A stretch of 64,000 nucleotides of DNA from Alphaproteobacteria bacterium (GTDB lineage Bacteria > Pseudomonadota > Alphaproteobacteria > UBA8366), in NCBI GenBank assembly GCA_021774335.1, contig JAJFJD010000036.1:43875-107874 (forward strand). The letters run 5' to 3'. Positions 20,929 to 30,265 of the stretch are shown in pieces (within the stretch, counting starts at the first letter, position 1; each line of letters opens with the position of its first letter). The position numbers and the translations under genes are program-made. The notes below the pieces were generated by a model. The model ran no database searches. It saw only the letters and a program-made list of their open reading frames with translations, and was not told the origin of the DNA.

Positions 20929-21909
20929 CTACGATGCGCCGAAATTCGCGGCGTAGACCGCCTGAATTCGGTCCAACGCTTCTTGCGGCAGAGGGCCGAG
21001 CGCGACGGCGGCGAGCGCCTCATCGAGATGCGAAAGCTCCGCCATGCCGACGATTGCTCCGGAGAGGTCCGGGTGACTGATCGCGAAGCGCAGCGCCGTC
21101 TGCGCGGGCGTTCCGTACTCGGACCCCAGTGCATCGAGGATCGCCATGGCGCTGCGTTCTTCGTTCGCCAGATCGGTTTCCTTCGTGATCATGCCTTCGC
21201 GGCCGTGCCGTTCGGTCGTCGCGAGGACACCGGCGGCGAGCACGCGGATCGCCATGACGGCGACACCGTTCGCCTTGCAGCTTCCGATGATGTTGCCCAA
21301 GTCATGGCCCTGCCAGCCGTCCGGCATCGCCTGTCCCGCACTGGGGTTGAGGATGTTGTAGTAGATTTGGGCGGAATCGATGCGGCCGCTTTCGATCACC
21401 GCGCGCACGGACTCAGCGTCGTTCAACGCGGTAATGCCCGCAAATCTGATCAAGCCCTTGTCGCGCAGCCGGTCCAGGCCATCGGCGACGCCGTTCGGAC
21501 CCAATACATGATCCACGGTGATGGCGCGGCCGCCCGCTTCGGGCGCGATGTGGTTGTGCAGTTGCAGCAGATCGACGCTATCCCGGCGCAACCGTTTCAG
21601 GCTGCCCCTCAGGCTGTTCTCGATTTGGGTCGCGAAGTCGTCCGGGCTGTCGAGGTGGATGCGGAACTTGGTCGAGACGAAGGGCGTGTCGTCGATTTCC
21701 TCCAACAGCCAGCCAAGCGATTCTTCGGATATCTCGGGGCCGTAGCTGGCCGCGGTATCGATCCAGTTGATACCCGCGTCGAGCGCGGTACGGATCGCTT
21801 TCCGCTTGGTGTCGTCGTCCTGCCGGATCAGCAATCCGCCGACATTACCGCCGCCGAAGATCATTTCCGAGACCTTGAGCCCGGTCTTGCCGAAGTCGCG
21901 CTGTTGCAT
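20929..21909 (-). CDS. Aldo/keto reductase
   Basis: The 326-residue product is a full-length aldo/keto reductase: AGINWIDTAASYGPEISEE holds the catalytic Asp and Tyr, FVSTKF the Lys and LLQLHNHI the His. Such enzymes reduce aldehydes or ketones with NADPH, and some members oxidise fucose or similar sugars. It begins MQQRDFGKTGLKVSEMIFGGG, the classical start of the family. It lies upstream of the EmrB-type gene on the same strand and 50 bp after the aldehyde dehydrogenase gene, so aldehyde detoxification or processing together is plausible. Confidence 0.92.
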   Translation of the reverse strand: MQQRDFGKTGLKVSEMIFGGGNVGGLLIRQDDDTKRKAIRTALDAGINWIDTAASYGPEISEESLGWLLEEIDDTPFVSTKFRIHLDSPDDFATQIENSLRGSLKRLRRDSVDLLQLHNHIAPEAGGRAITVDHVLGPNGVADGLDRLRDKGLIRFAGITALNDAESVRAVIESGRIDSAQIYYNILNPSAGQAMPDGWQGHDLGNIIGSCKANGVAVMAIRVLAAGVLATTERHGREGMITKETDLANEERSAMAILDALGSEYGTPAQTALRFAISHPDLSGAIVGMAELSHLDEALAAVALGPLPQEALDRIQAVYAANFGAS

Positions 21910-21959
21910 CGATGCCCCCTGTTTTTGGATTACAGGGGTAGTCTACACCGAGTGGTGCG

Positions 21960-23381
21960 TTACACCGAAAAGCCGCCGAGCTTTGTTTCCAGGTATTCGG
22001 CGATGCCTTCGCGTCCACCCTCGCGGCCCAACCCGCTTTCCTTCATGCCGCCGAACGGGGCCGCCGCGCCGGTCGGGTTGATGTCGTTGATGCCGACGAT
22101 GCCGAAGCGCAGCCGTTCGAACATGCGATGCGCGCGCGAGATGTTCTGCGTGTACACATAGGCAGCGAGGCCGTAATGGGTGTCATTCGCCATGGTGATC
22201 GCCGTTTCGTCGTCGTCGAAGGCGATGATCGGCGCGACCGGGCCGAAGGTTTCCTCGCGGTAGATCAGCATGTCGGGCGTGACGCCGGTCAGCACGGTCG
22301 GCGCGAAAAAATGGCCCTTGTCCAACCCGTCGTCGATCAGCCGGTGACCGCCGCAGCCGATCTTGGCGCCTTTTTCGACCGCGTCGTTGACCTGCCGTTC
22401 GACCTTGTCGACGGCGGCTTCGTTCACCAGCGGGCCGATGCTTATGCCGTCTTCCATGCCGTTACCGCCACGCAGGCGCGTGACGCGCGAGATGAATTCC
22501 TCGGTGAAGGGCTCGACGATGCTCTTGTGGACGAAGATGCGGTTCGGACTGATACAGGCTTGGCCGGTGTTGAGGAACTTCACCAGCGCCGCGCCCTTCG
22601 CCGCGTATTGCGGGTTGGCGTCGTCGAACACCAGGAAGGGCGCATGCCCGCCGAGTTCCAGCGAAATGCGCTTCATCTGTTCGGCGGCACCCTGCGCCAG
22701 CATCTTGCCGACGCCGGTCGAGCCGGTGAAGGTGATCTTGCGCACCGCCGGGTTGCTTACGAACTCCTCGCCGATCGGTTTGGGGTCGGCGGCGGTCACC
22801 AGATTTGCGACGCCCGCCGGAATTTCGGCCTCGGCAAGAATCTTGAAGATCTCGATGGCGCAGAGCGGCGTCGCCTCGGCGGGTTTCAGCACGATGGTGC
22901 AGCCGGCGGCGAGGGCGGGCGCGACCTTTCGCGTGATCATCGATACCGGGTAGTTCCAGGGCGTGACGGCGGCGACCACGCCGACCGGCTGATGCAGCAC
23001 AATAAAGCGTTGGTCGGCACGCGGGGCGGGGATCGTTTCGCCATAAACGCGCTTCGCTTCCTCCGCATACCACAGCAGGAAATCCGCGCCGTACTGCACC
23101 TCGTTCCGGGCGGCGCGCAGCGGCTTGCCCTGTTCCTCGGTCATCGTGCGGGCGAGGTCTTCCTTGCGCTCCATCATGATCTGATAGGCGCGGTACAGAT
23201 AGGCCGAGCGCTGGTAGGCGGTCAGGTTGGACCAGGCGGGGAAGGCGCGGTCGGCGGCGGCAATGGCCGTGGCGGCATCATCCCGGCCGCCGTCGGGCAC
23301 ATCGGCGATCTTCTCGCCGGTTGCCGGATTAAGGACCTCGAATGTGCCTTTAGCCTTTGCCCACTGGCCGTCGATATACAT
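21960..23381 (-). CDS. Aldehyde dehydrogenase (succinate-semialdehyde dehydrogenase-like)
   Basis: The 473-residue product is a classical NAD(P)-dependent aldehyde dehydrogenase. The cofactor motif is TFTGSTGVGKML, the general base Glu is in ELGGHAPFLVF, and the nucleophile Cys is in NTGQACISPNR. AAVTPWNYPVSMITRKVAPALAAG and the ELGGHAPF form resemble GabD-type enzymes that oxidise succinate semialdehyde or related aldehyde acids. The ATG at 23381 begins MYIDGQW and has AGGAG upstream; the longer frame to 23549 is not family-like. Neighbours are an EmrB-type exporter gene (upstream, 89 bp) and an aldo/keto reductase gene. Confidence 0.93.
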   Translation of the reverse strand: MYIDGQWAKAKGTFEVLNPATGEKIADVPDGGRDDAATAIAAADRAFPAWSNLTAYQRSAYLYRAYQIMMERKEDLARTMTEEQGKPLRAARNEVQYGADFLLWYAEEAKRVYGETIPAPRADQRFIVLHQPVGVVAAVTPWNYPVSMITRKVAPALAAGCTIVLKPAEATPLCAIEIFKILAEAEIPAGVANLVTAADPKPIGEEFVSNPAVRKITFTGSTGVGKMLAQGAAEQMKRISLELGGHAPFLVFDDANPQYAAKGAALVKFLNTGQACISPNRIFVHKSIVEPFTEEFISRVTRLRGGNGMEDGISIGPLVNEAAVDKVERQVNDAVEKGAKIGCGGHRLIDDGLDKGHFFAPTVLTGVTPDMLIYREETFGPVAPIIAFDDDETAITMANDTHYGLAAYVYTQNISRAHRMFERLRFGIVGINDINPTGAAAPFGGMKESGLGREGGREGIAEYLETKLGGFSV

Positions 23382-23470
23382 GGAACGGGACTCCTGGAAG
23401 AATGAATTAGCGCTGATTTTGCGCTGTATAGCATGCCGGTGACAGCGCCGGGCAAGGGGCCGTTGCGCCG

Positions 23471-24994
23471 CTAGTTTGGCTGATGATGCCGGGGGTCCTG
23501 CATGAAGAATACAAGCGGCATCAGCAGCACGATGAACAACGCCAACCACTCGAAATCATGCAGATAGGCCATGAACTCCGACTGCCGGACAATTTCCCGG
23601 TCCAGCGCGGCCAATCCGGGCATGTTGCTCATGCTCCATTGGTCGGGCAGCGGCTGATGGCGCAGCGTTTCGCTGAAGGGGGTCACGTTCTGTGACAGGA
23701 CGGCGTGATTTGCCTGCGACTGCCGGATGAACTGCCCGACCAGGATGGAGACGCCGACACTGCTGCCGATCTTGCGCTGCAGGCTCATAAAAGCGGTCGC
23801 GTCGCCCCGGTAATGCGCCGGCAAGGTGCCGAAGGCGATCGTGTTGACCGGTACGAAGAACATACCGAACCCGGCGCCCTGGATCGCGACGACGATGATG
23901 AAATAAAGCATGCTCGTCTCCGGCGTGAAGCGCGCCAACATCCACATCGACAGGGCCAGCAGCGACATCCCAACCAGAATGACCGGCCGCGGATCGAACC
24001 GTGACAGCAATCGTCCGGAGAGAGTCGCGGTGATGGCGGTGGTAACGCCGCGCGGCGCCATGATCAGGCCGACGGTCAGCACCGGGATGCCCATCAGGTT
24101 CTGCAGGAACGGCGGCAATAAACCGGTCAAACCGACCAAGATCACGCCGTGCAGCGTGGTCAGCAACAAGGCTATGGACAGGTTGCGGTTCAGGAAAATT
24201 CTAGGATCGAGAAACGGTTGTCGCGCCGTCAGGATGTGGATGACGAAGAGATACAGGAAACCGACGAAAAAACAGGCTTCGATCACGATCTCGGTGGAGT
24301 CGAACCAATCCAGCCGGTTGCCGCGGTCCAGCATCAATTGCATCGACGCCAGAGCCACCGTCAGAATCAGGAAACCGGACCAGTCGAACGGCCGATCCAC
24401 GTCCCGTTCCGACTCCGGCAGGAAAATCGCCAGGATCGTGAAGGCGACCACGCCAACGGGTACGTTGACGTAAAACACCCAGCGCCAGCTCAGGAACTCG
24501 GTCAGGGCGCCGCCGAGCGTCGGGCCGATGATCGCGCCGAACATGACGCCGACCGACCACCAGCCCATGGCAAAACCGTGTTCCTCGCGCGAGTAGATAT
24601 CCAGCAGGATATGATGCGACAGCGGCACCAGCGCCGCGCCGAACATCCCTTGCAGCAGCCGGTAGGTCACGATCTCGCCCAGCGAGTTGGCGCTCCCCGC
24701 CAGCATGGAGCAAATCAGAAAGCCGATGATCACGCTGAGGAAGAACCGCTTGCGCCCGAAACGCCGGCTGAGCCAGCCGATCGGCGGCGAGGCGATGGCG
24801 ACCGCGATCAGATAGGCGGTCAGCACCCAGGAGACTTCGTCCTGCGAGACCGATAGCGCGCCCTGCATGTTGGGGAGCGCGACCGCCGCCAGCAGGGTAT
24901 CCATGCCCTGCAGGCCCGAGCCCAGCGTGACCCCGAAGAGGATCAGCCCGCGAAACGGAACCCGTTTCGCCGTGTCGCTGGTCGTCGATGTCAT
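23471..24994 (-). CDS. DHA2-family (EmrB/QacA-type) efflux MFS transporter, copy 2
   Basis: The 507-residue product has fourteen hydrophobic segments and the DHA2 pattern: VALPNMQGALSVSQDEVSWV, then IGWLSRRFGRKRFFLS. It shares layout and several segments with the copy at 19336-20862 but is clearly diverged. No EmrA or TolC partner is adjacent. The ATG at 24994 has AGGAAA upstream; the longer frame to 25054 adds residues unlike the family. It is divergent from hyuA across a 219-bp region with inverted repeats that may hold an operator. Confidence 0.9.
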   Translation of the reverse strand: MTSTTSDTAKRVPFRGLILFGVTLGSGLQGMDTLLAAVALPNMQGALSVSQDEVSWVLTAYLIAVAIASPPIGWLSRRFGRKRFFLSVIIGFLICSMLAGSANSLGEIVTYRLLQGMFGAALVPLSHHILLDIYSREEHGFAMGWWSVGVMFGAIIGPTLGGALTEFLSWRWVFYVNVPVGVVAFTILAIFLPESERDVDRPFDWSGFLILTVALASMQLMLDRGNRLDWFDSTEIVIEACFFVGFLYLFVIHILTARQPFLDPRIFLNRNLSIALLLTTLHGVILVGLTGLLPPFLQNLMGIPVLTVGLIMAPRGVTTAITATLSGRLLSRFDPRPVILVGMSLLALSMWMLARFTPETSMLYFIIVVAIQGAGFGMFFVPVNTIAFGTLPAHYRGDATAFMSLQRKIGSSVGVSILVGQFIRQSQANHAVLSQNVTPFSETLRHQPLPDQWSMSNMPGLAALDREIVRQSEFMAYLHDFEWLALFIVLLMPLVFFMQDPRHHQPN

Positions 24995-25039
24995 CGCGTT
25001 TCCTGATCGGTGCCGGAGACCGGCTGCAACTGCGGCGGG

Positions 25040-25077
25040 GTGATAAGAGGGCAACCCTTATCACTAGGCTTGCTAGT
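25040..25077. promoter_or_regulatory. Two adjacent inverted repeats in a divergent promoter region
   Basis: GTGATAAGAGGG (25040-25051) pairs with CCCTTATCAC (25055-25064) across CAA, with one bulged base. Overlapping its right end, ACTAG - GCTTG - CTAGT is a perfect 5-bp inverted repeat (25063-25077). They lie between the starts of the EmrB-type exporter and hyuA, a usual place for an operator. No regulator gene is adjacent. Confidence 0.4.
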
Positions 25078-25213
25078 ATAGTCGAACTCAACCGTCTCGT
25101 GTGGCGCGCCGCACTCACGATGTGTCAACTTTGCCGAAGGGGCTCAATCTCCTATGATACCCGCCTATCCATCGCTTCAGATCTAATCATCGCAATCGAG
25201 AGGACATCGGCCC

Positions 25214-27307
25214 GTGGCAGGCACTCACGCGCTTGGGATTGATATCGGCGGCACTTTCACCGACATCATCATTTTCGATCAATCGACCGGGGACGTGCAC
25301 AAGGCGAAGGAGCTGACAACGCACGACGACCCGGCGCGCGGCGTCATCACCGGCGTCCACAATGCGTTGAACGGCGTTGTCCCGCCCACGGAAATCTTCC
25401 GGACCGTTCATGCCACGACGCTGTTCACCAACTCGCTGATCGAGCGCAAGGGCGCGGTGACCGGCCTGATCACGACCGAAGGCTTCCGCGACGCGCTGGA
25501 GATCGGGCGCGAGCGCAAGTACGAGCTCTACGACATTCACATCGCCAAGCCGACGCCTCTGGCGCCGCGCAATCTGCGCCTGGAAGCACCCGAACGGATG
25601 GATCCGAACGGAATGGTCATACGGCCGCTTGATGAACCTGCAATGTTGGATGCGGTTGGCCAACTGGCCAAGGACGGCGTCGAATCCCTGGCGGTCGTCT
25701 TCCTGCACGCCTATGCGAACTCCGCGCACGAAAAGGCCGCGATTGAGGCGATCCAGGCAAAATTCCCGGACATCTTTCTGTCGGCCTCGCACGAGGTGGC
25801 GCCGGAAATTCGCGAATTCGAACGCACCTCGACGACGGTGATCAACGCTTACTTCAAGCCGCTGGCCGAGGGCTATATCGACCGGCTGGCGACCGAGATC
25901 GGCGACCTCGGCGTCGAAGCGCCCTTCTTCATGATGCTGTCCAACGGCGGCCTGACCCATGTGGACGAGGCCAAGCGCACGCCGGTCCAGCTTCTGGAAT
26001 CGGGACCGGCGGCGGGCGCGCTGGTCGGCGCGTATTTCGGTGGCTTGGCGGGTGAGGCGAATGTCCTGGCCTTTGATATGGGCGGCACGACGGCGAAACT
26101 GGCGCTGGTCGAGGATGGCGAACCGCATGTCACCTACAGCTTCGAGGCGGCGCGCGAGAAACGTTTCATCGAGGGCAGCGGCCTGCCGGTCAATATCTCC
26201 ACCATCGAGCTGATCGAAATCGGCGCGGGCGGGGGCAGCATCGCGCGTGTGGATGCACTCGGCCTGCTCAAGGTCGGGCCGGAAAGCTCCGGGTCGCAGC
26301 CGGGACCGGCCTGTTACGGGCAGGGCGGCACCAACGCCACCGTCACCGACGCGGACCTGTTGCTGGGCTATCTCAACGCCGACTTCTTCGCCGGCGGCAG
26401 CATGCAGATCGACCTGGACGCGGCCCGAACGGCAGCGCAAACCCTGGCCGACACCCTTGGATTGTCCGCGACCGATGTTGCCTGGGGCATTCACGACGTG
26501 GTCAACGAGAACATGGCGAGCGCGGCGCGCGTGCATATCGCCGAGCGGGGCAAGGACCCGCGCGACTTCACGCTGCTGGCGACCGGCGGCGCCGGACCCG
26601 TGCACGCCTTCTATGTCGCGCGGAAGCTCGGACTGAAGCGGGTCATGTGCCCGGTCGCGGCGGGGGTCGCCTCGGCGTTGGGGCTGCTGATCGCGCCGGC
26701 GCGCGTCGACCGGGTCACCACGGTCGCGGCGCGGCTCGACCAAATGGACTGGCCCGCGCTGGAGGCGAAATTCGTGGCGCTCGAGGAAGAAACGGCGGGC
26801 GTCGTCACGGAAACCGGATTGGATGCATCGACGGCCGATATCACGCGGCTTGCCGACATGCGCTATGTGGGGCAGGGCTTCGAGCTTGTCGTCCCACTGC
26901 CGCCGGGACCGTATGACGCGAGTTCCGCGCCGGGCCTGCTGGCCGCCTTCGAAGTCGCCTATAAGCGCTCCTTCTCGCGGCTGCCGCCGGACGTGACGGC
27001 GGAACTCATCAACATCCGCGTTTCCGCGCGCGCGCAAGTCCCTGGTCCCGGCCTGATCTTCCACGCTGGCGCTGGCGGGGCGGCCGAACCGAAGGCCACC
27101 CGCAAGGTCTATTTTCCGGAGAACGGCGATTACGTCGAGACGCCGGTCTATGACCGTGCGGCGCTGCCCGCGGGCGAAGGGCTGAGCGGCCCGGCCATCG
27201 TGGAGGAAAGCGAATCAACGCTGGTCGTCGGGCCGAACTCGACGATCCGCGTGGACGAGGGCGGTAACATCATCGTCGACTTGCTGGACCAAGGGGAGGC
27301 GGGCTGA
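25214..27307 (+). CDS. hyuA: Hydantoinase/oxoprolinase family protein, subunit A
   Basis: The 697-residue product begins ALGIDIGGTFTDIIIFD, the ATP-binding start of the HyuA/oxoprolinase-A family, and later has AFDMGGTTAKLALVEDG and EIGAGGGSIARVD. With HyuB it forms ATP-dependent enzymes that open cyclic amides (hydantoins, 5-oxoproline) or carboxylate ketones (acetone carboxylase relatives). The substrate cannot be decided from sequence. The start is a GTG at 25214 with GAGAGGA upstream. Its TGA overlaps the ATG of hyuB by one base, which implies translational coupling and a fixed subunit ratio. Confidence 0.92.
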   Translation: MAGTHALGIDIGGTFTDIIIFDQSTGDVHKAKELTTHDDPARGVITGVHNALNGVVPPTEIFRTVHATTLFTNSLIERKGAVTGLITTEGFRDALEIGRERKYELYDIHIAKPTPLAPRNLRLEAPERMDPNGMVIRPLDEPAMLDAVGQLAKDGVESLAVVFLHAYANSAHEKAAIEAIQAKFPDIFLSASHEVAPEIREFERTSTTVINAYFKPLAEGYIDRLATEIGDLGVEAPFFMMLSNGGLTHVDEAKRTPVQLLESGPAAGALVGAYFGGLAGEANVLAFDMGGTTAKLALVEDGEPHVTYSFEAAREKRFIEGSGLPVNISTIELIEIGAGGGSIARVDALGLLKVGPESSGSQPGPACYGQGGTNATVTDADLLLGYLNADFFAGGSMQIDLDAARTAAQTLADTLGLSATDVAWGIHDVVNENMASAARVHIAERGKDPRDFTLLATGGAGPVHAFYVARKLGLKRVMCPVAAGVASALGLLIAPARVDRVTTVAARLDQMDWPALEAKFVALEEETAGVVTETGLDASTADITRLADMRYVGQGFELVVPLPPGPYDASSAPGLLAAFEVAYKRSFSRLPPDVTAELINIRVSARAQVPGPGLIFHAGAGGAAEPKATRKVYFPENGDYVETPVYDRAALPAGEGLSGPAIVEESESTLVVGPNSTIRVDEGGNIIVDLLDQGEAG

Positions 27308-28950
27308 TGGCGGACCGTTCATCGACCAATACCGGGAAATTCGATCCGATCACGTTGGAAGTCCTGTGGACGCGCCTGATCTCCGTCGTCGACGAGGCCG
27401 CCGCCGCATTGGTGCGCACGTCCTTCTCGACCGTGGTGCGGGAAAGTCACGACTTTTCCTGCGTCATCACCGACGCTTCCGGGCGCTCGCTGGTGCAGGC
27501 GACCGACAGCATCCCGTCCTTCATCGGCACGCTGCCGCGCACCATCGAGCATTTTCTCAACGAAATCCCGGCCGACAAGCTGGAGCCGGGCGACATCCTC
27601 GCCACCAACGACATCTGGCAGGGCACCGGGCATTTGCCGGACATCAGCGTCGGCAAACCGATTTTCGTCGACGGCAGGCTGGTGGGCTTCGCGGGCAGCA
27701 CGGCGCATGCGCCGGATATCGGCGGCAAGATCCGCTCGCCGGAACCGCGCGAAGTGTTCGAGGAAGGCCTGCAGATCCCGATCATGAAGATCATCCGCGC
27801 GGGCGCGCCGGATGAAGGCTTTTTCAACATCTTGCGCAAGAACGTTCGTACGCCGGATGAGGTGGTCGGCGATCTGTGGGCGCAGATCACCGCGCTGGAG
27901 CTGATGGAGGACCGCGTCGGCACCCTGATGCGGGACTACAAGATTACCGACCTCGCCGATCTGGCGACGGAAATCCAGGCGCGCACGGAACAGGCGATGC
28001 GTACCGCGATCCGCGATCTGCCCGACGGCACCTACACCAACGAGGTCAAGACCGATGGCCTCGGCGTGCCGCTCGAACTCAAGGTAAAACTGACCATCGA
28101 CGGCGACGAAGTGCACGCCGATTACGCGGGCTCCTCGCCGCAGGTCGACCGGGCGATCAACTGCGCCTATTGCTACACCTATGCGATGACCGCCTATGCG
28201 GTGAAATGCGCCGCCGCACCCGATCTGCCGAACAACGACGGGGCGATTGCGCCGATCAAGGTGGACGTGCCCGAAGGCTCGATCATCAACCCGCGCTGGC
28301 CCGCCTCGGGCGGCTCGCGGGCGTTGACCGGTCATTTCGTGCCGACGCTGGTCTACGGCGCACTGGCCAAGGTGGTGCCGGAACGCGTCACCGCCGGGAC
28401 CGGCAGCCCGCTCTGGTCGATTACCCAGTCGGGCGTGCGCGACGACGGTCGCACCTTCGCCAGCCTGTTCTTCTTCAACGGCGGCATGGGCGCGACCGAC
28501 CTAAAAGACGGTGAGCATTGCCTGAGCTGGCCGAGCAACATCTCGTCGACCCCGACCGAGGTGATCGAGCAGTTGGCGCCGATGCGCATCCATCGCCGCG
28601 CCTTCCGGCCGAATTCCGGCGGGGCGGGCCGTCATCGCGGCGGCCTCGGGCAGGAGATCCTGATCGAGAACCTGTCGAAGACACCCACGGCCGTTAGTTT
28701 CCTCGCCGAGCGCACCAAGGAACCCGCACCCGGCATCGTCGGCGGCGCTGTCGGTGCTACCGGCGAACTATTGATCGACGGCGAGGCGGTCGATCCGAAA
28801 CGGCAGTATGTGATCGAGACGGGGACGATGATTACCCTGCGCACGCCGGGCGGCGGCGGGTACGGCGACCCGGCCGAGCGCGATGCGGCGTTGGCGGAAA
28901 AGGATGTCGTACAGGGGTTGGTCGGCTCGGTGAAGGACGCGGCGGAATAA
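27307..28950 (+). CDS. hyuB: Hydantoinase/oxoprolinase family protein, subunit B
   Basis: The 547-residue product is full length for HyuB. It contains LVRTSFSTVVRESHDFSC and DILATNDIWQGTGHLPDI near the N-terminus, GGKIRSPEPREVFEEG, and late RPNSGGAGRHRGGLGQE and TPGGGGYGDP. It is the partner of HyuA, encoded one base upstream in an overlapping TGATG arrangement. The nearby exporter and small membrane protein genes are on the other strand and probably belong to other transcripts. Confidence 0.92.
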   Translation: MADRSSTNTGKFDPITLEVLWTRLISVVDEAAAALVRTSFSTVVRESHDFSCVITDASGRSLVQATDSIPSFIGTLPRTIEHFLNEIPADKLEPGDILATNDIWQGTGHLPDISVGKPIFVDGRLVGFAGSTAHAPDIGGKIRSPEPREVFEEGLQIPIMKIIRAGAPDEGFFNILRKNVRTPDEVVGDLWAQITALELMEDRVGTLMRDYKITDLADLATEIQARTEQAMRTAIRDLPDGTYTNEVKTDGLGVPLELKVKLTIDGDEVHADYAGSSPQVDRAINCAYCYTYAMTAYAVKCAAAPDLPNNDGAIAPIKVDVPEGSIINPRWPASGGSRALTGHFVPTLVYGALAKVVPERVTAGTGSPLWSITQSGVRDDGRTFASLFFFNGGMGATDLKDGEHCLSWPSNISSTPTEVIEQLAPMRIHRRAFRPNSGGAGRHRGGLGQEILIENLSKTPTAVSFLAERTKEPAPGIVGGAVGATGELLIDGEAVDPKRQYVIETGTMITLRTPGGGGYGDPAERDAALAEKDVVQGLVGSVKDAAE

Positions 28951-28969
28951 CGCAAGCGGTTTCGCGTTG

Positions 28970-29212
28970 CTACTCGGGCCAGGTTCTCCGCGCGGGGCGT
29001 GACCGGGTGATGTAGAGAACAGCGGCGACCGGAAGCAGGCTGACCAGGAAGATGATGTTCCCGTGGTCGGGCCACAGCATCTCGAGCCAGAGGTTCGTCG
29101 CGCACAGCCCGATAATAAGGGCGAGTAATCCCGTCCCTTTCTTGAAGCCGTAAAAATAGTATAGGAATACTATTCCAAACGCGGCAATAAATATCGAAGT
29201 ATAGATAGACAT
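28970..29212 (-). CDS. Small membrane protein, unknown
   Basis: The 80-residue product has three hydrophobic stretches: SIYTSIFIAAFGIVFLYYFY, then GLLALIIGLCATNLWL, then IIFLVSLLPVAAVLYI. It ends with a short basic tail (RSRPARRTWPE). I do not recognise a family. It is convergent with hyuB (19 bp between stops). It stands 126 bp from the TSUP gene on the same strand. Confidence 0.6.
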   Translation of the reverse strand: MSIYTSIFIAAFGIVFLYYFYGFKKGTGLLALIIGLCATNLWLEMLWPDHGNIIFLVSLLPVAAVLYITRSRPARRTWPE

Positions 29213-29298
29213 GTCCCCATCTTATGATGGGTGTTACACGAACTTAACTGTGTATCCGGACTAAGCGGTTTGCCCGACGGGCTAGGAGTAAGTACCCA

Positions 29299-29338
29299 CT
29301 AGCCCGCGACGTAGTCCCGTACAGGGCGACGCCTTGCG
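29299..29338 (-). repeat. Decayed tandem copy of the TSUP gene 3' end
   Basis: This ~40 bp just beyond the stop of the TSUP gene resembles the last ~38 bp of that gene (29339-29380): both read AGCCCGC, then TCCCGTA and GGCGACGCC with small differences. It looks like a tandem duplication of the gene's final codons, decayed out of frame. Confidence 0.5.
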
Positions 29339-30118
29339 TCAGCCCGCCAAATAATCCCGTATGGCGACGCCCAGGGTCACCACGCCGATGACCGCGAGGG
29401 CGAGCATCGCGGCGTTGCGGTAATGCTTGCCGCCCTTTCCGGCGAAATACCGTGCGCCGACCCATGTCGTGCCGCTGTAGAGCGGGATGAACAGCAGGCT
29501 CAGCAGCAGCACATCGCGGGTGAACAGCCCGTGGTACCAGAACGGGAACAGCGAGGCGAGGGACAGCGCGCTGACCGCGCCGATTACGTTGCCCCGCTGG
29601 CTCTGCGCGGTGCCGGGCCGGGCGAGCGCCACCACGACCGCCGGCGGCCCGCCGACGCCGCCCGCGCCCTGCACGAAGCCCGCGCCGAGGCCGAAGCTCA
29701 CCATGATGCCGGGGTTGACCGTCGTTGGCAGTTTCCAGCCGCGATAGAGCAGCGCCAGCATGGCGAGCACGAACAGGGCGATCGCGATGTTCATCAGCGC
29801 CGCGTCGAGCGTGATCAGCACCAGCGTGCCGATCGGCGCGGCGATCAAGCTTGTGACGAAGAAAGGGAGGATAAATGACCGGTCGCCCTCGCGGAATGCG
29901 CTGGGCAGCAACTGCAACGTCGCCGGCACGCCCACCAAGTTGGCGATCGGCACCGCCGCCACTGGCCCGAGCACCAGGCTCAACACCATGACGATCAGCA
30001 TCGACGCCCCGAACCCCACGAACCCCCGTAAGAACCCCGCCGCCAGCATAGTGACCACCGCCAGCACAAACGCCGCCGGCGACATAGGCCCGAACAGGGC
30101 TTCGAAAGAGGCGGGCAT
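29339..30118 (-). CDS. TSUP (TauE/SafE) family membrane permease
   Basis: The 259-residue product is almost wholly hydrophobic, with about eight segments, and shows RGFVGFGASMLIVMVLSLVLG and GAGFVQGAGGVGGPPAVV. These are the two repeated half-motifs of the TauE/SafE sulfite/organic-anion exporter family. It probably moves a sulfonate, sulfite or carboxylate across the inner membrane. Context does not identify the substrate, although a TauD-type oxygenase exists elsewhere in the window. The first ATG is used. No ribosome site was needed to decide the start. Confidence 0.85.
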   Translation of the reverse strand: MPASFEALFGPMSPAAFVLAVVTMLAAGFLRGFVGFGASMLIVMVLSLVLGPVAAVPIANLVGVPATLQLLPSAFREGDRSFILPFFVTSLIAAPIGTLVLITLDAALMNIAIALFVLAMLALLYRGWKLPTTVNPGIMVSFGLGAGFVQGAGGVGGPPAVVVALARPGTAQSQRGNVIGAVSALSLASLFPFWYHGLFTRDVLLLSLLFIPLYSGTTWVGARYFAGKGGKHYRNAAMLALAVIGVVTLGVAIRDYLAG

Positions 30119-30265
30119 GCGGTGGGGGAGTCCTAGCGGGTGGAGGGTGAAGCGAGGCGCTCCGACAATTCATCGGAAGCTCGGCTAGCTTATAGGGCGA
30201 AGCAGCCGCGCGCTAATTCTGCCACGCGAACCGGTTTGGACCGCAGGAGGTTGTCCAAGGGAGTA

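Noticed and set aside
22128..23405. Plus-strand 425-codon frame opposite the aldehyde dehydrogenase
   Set aside because: Antisense shadow; the ALDH frame carries all catalytic motifs.
25187..27064. Minus-strand open frame of 625 codons opposite hyuA
   Set aside because: It is an antisense shadow of a clear HyuA gene in GC-rich DNA; the composition is Arg/Gln/His-rich with no family motif.
29244..30173. Long alternate frame of the TSUP permease
   Set aside because: Arg/Gly/Ala-rich without hydrophobic segments; the other frame is a good permease.
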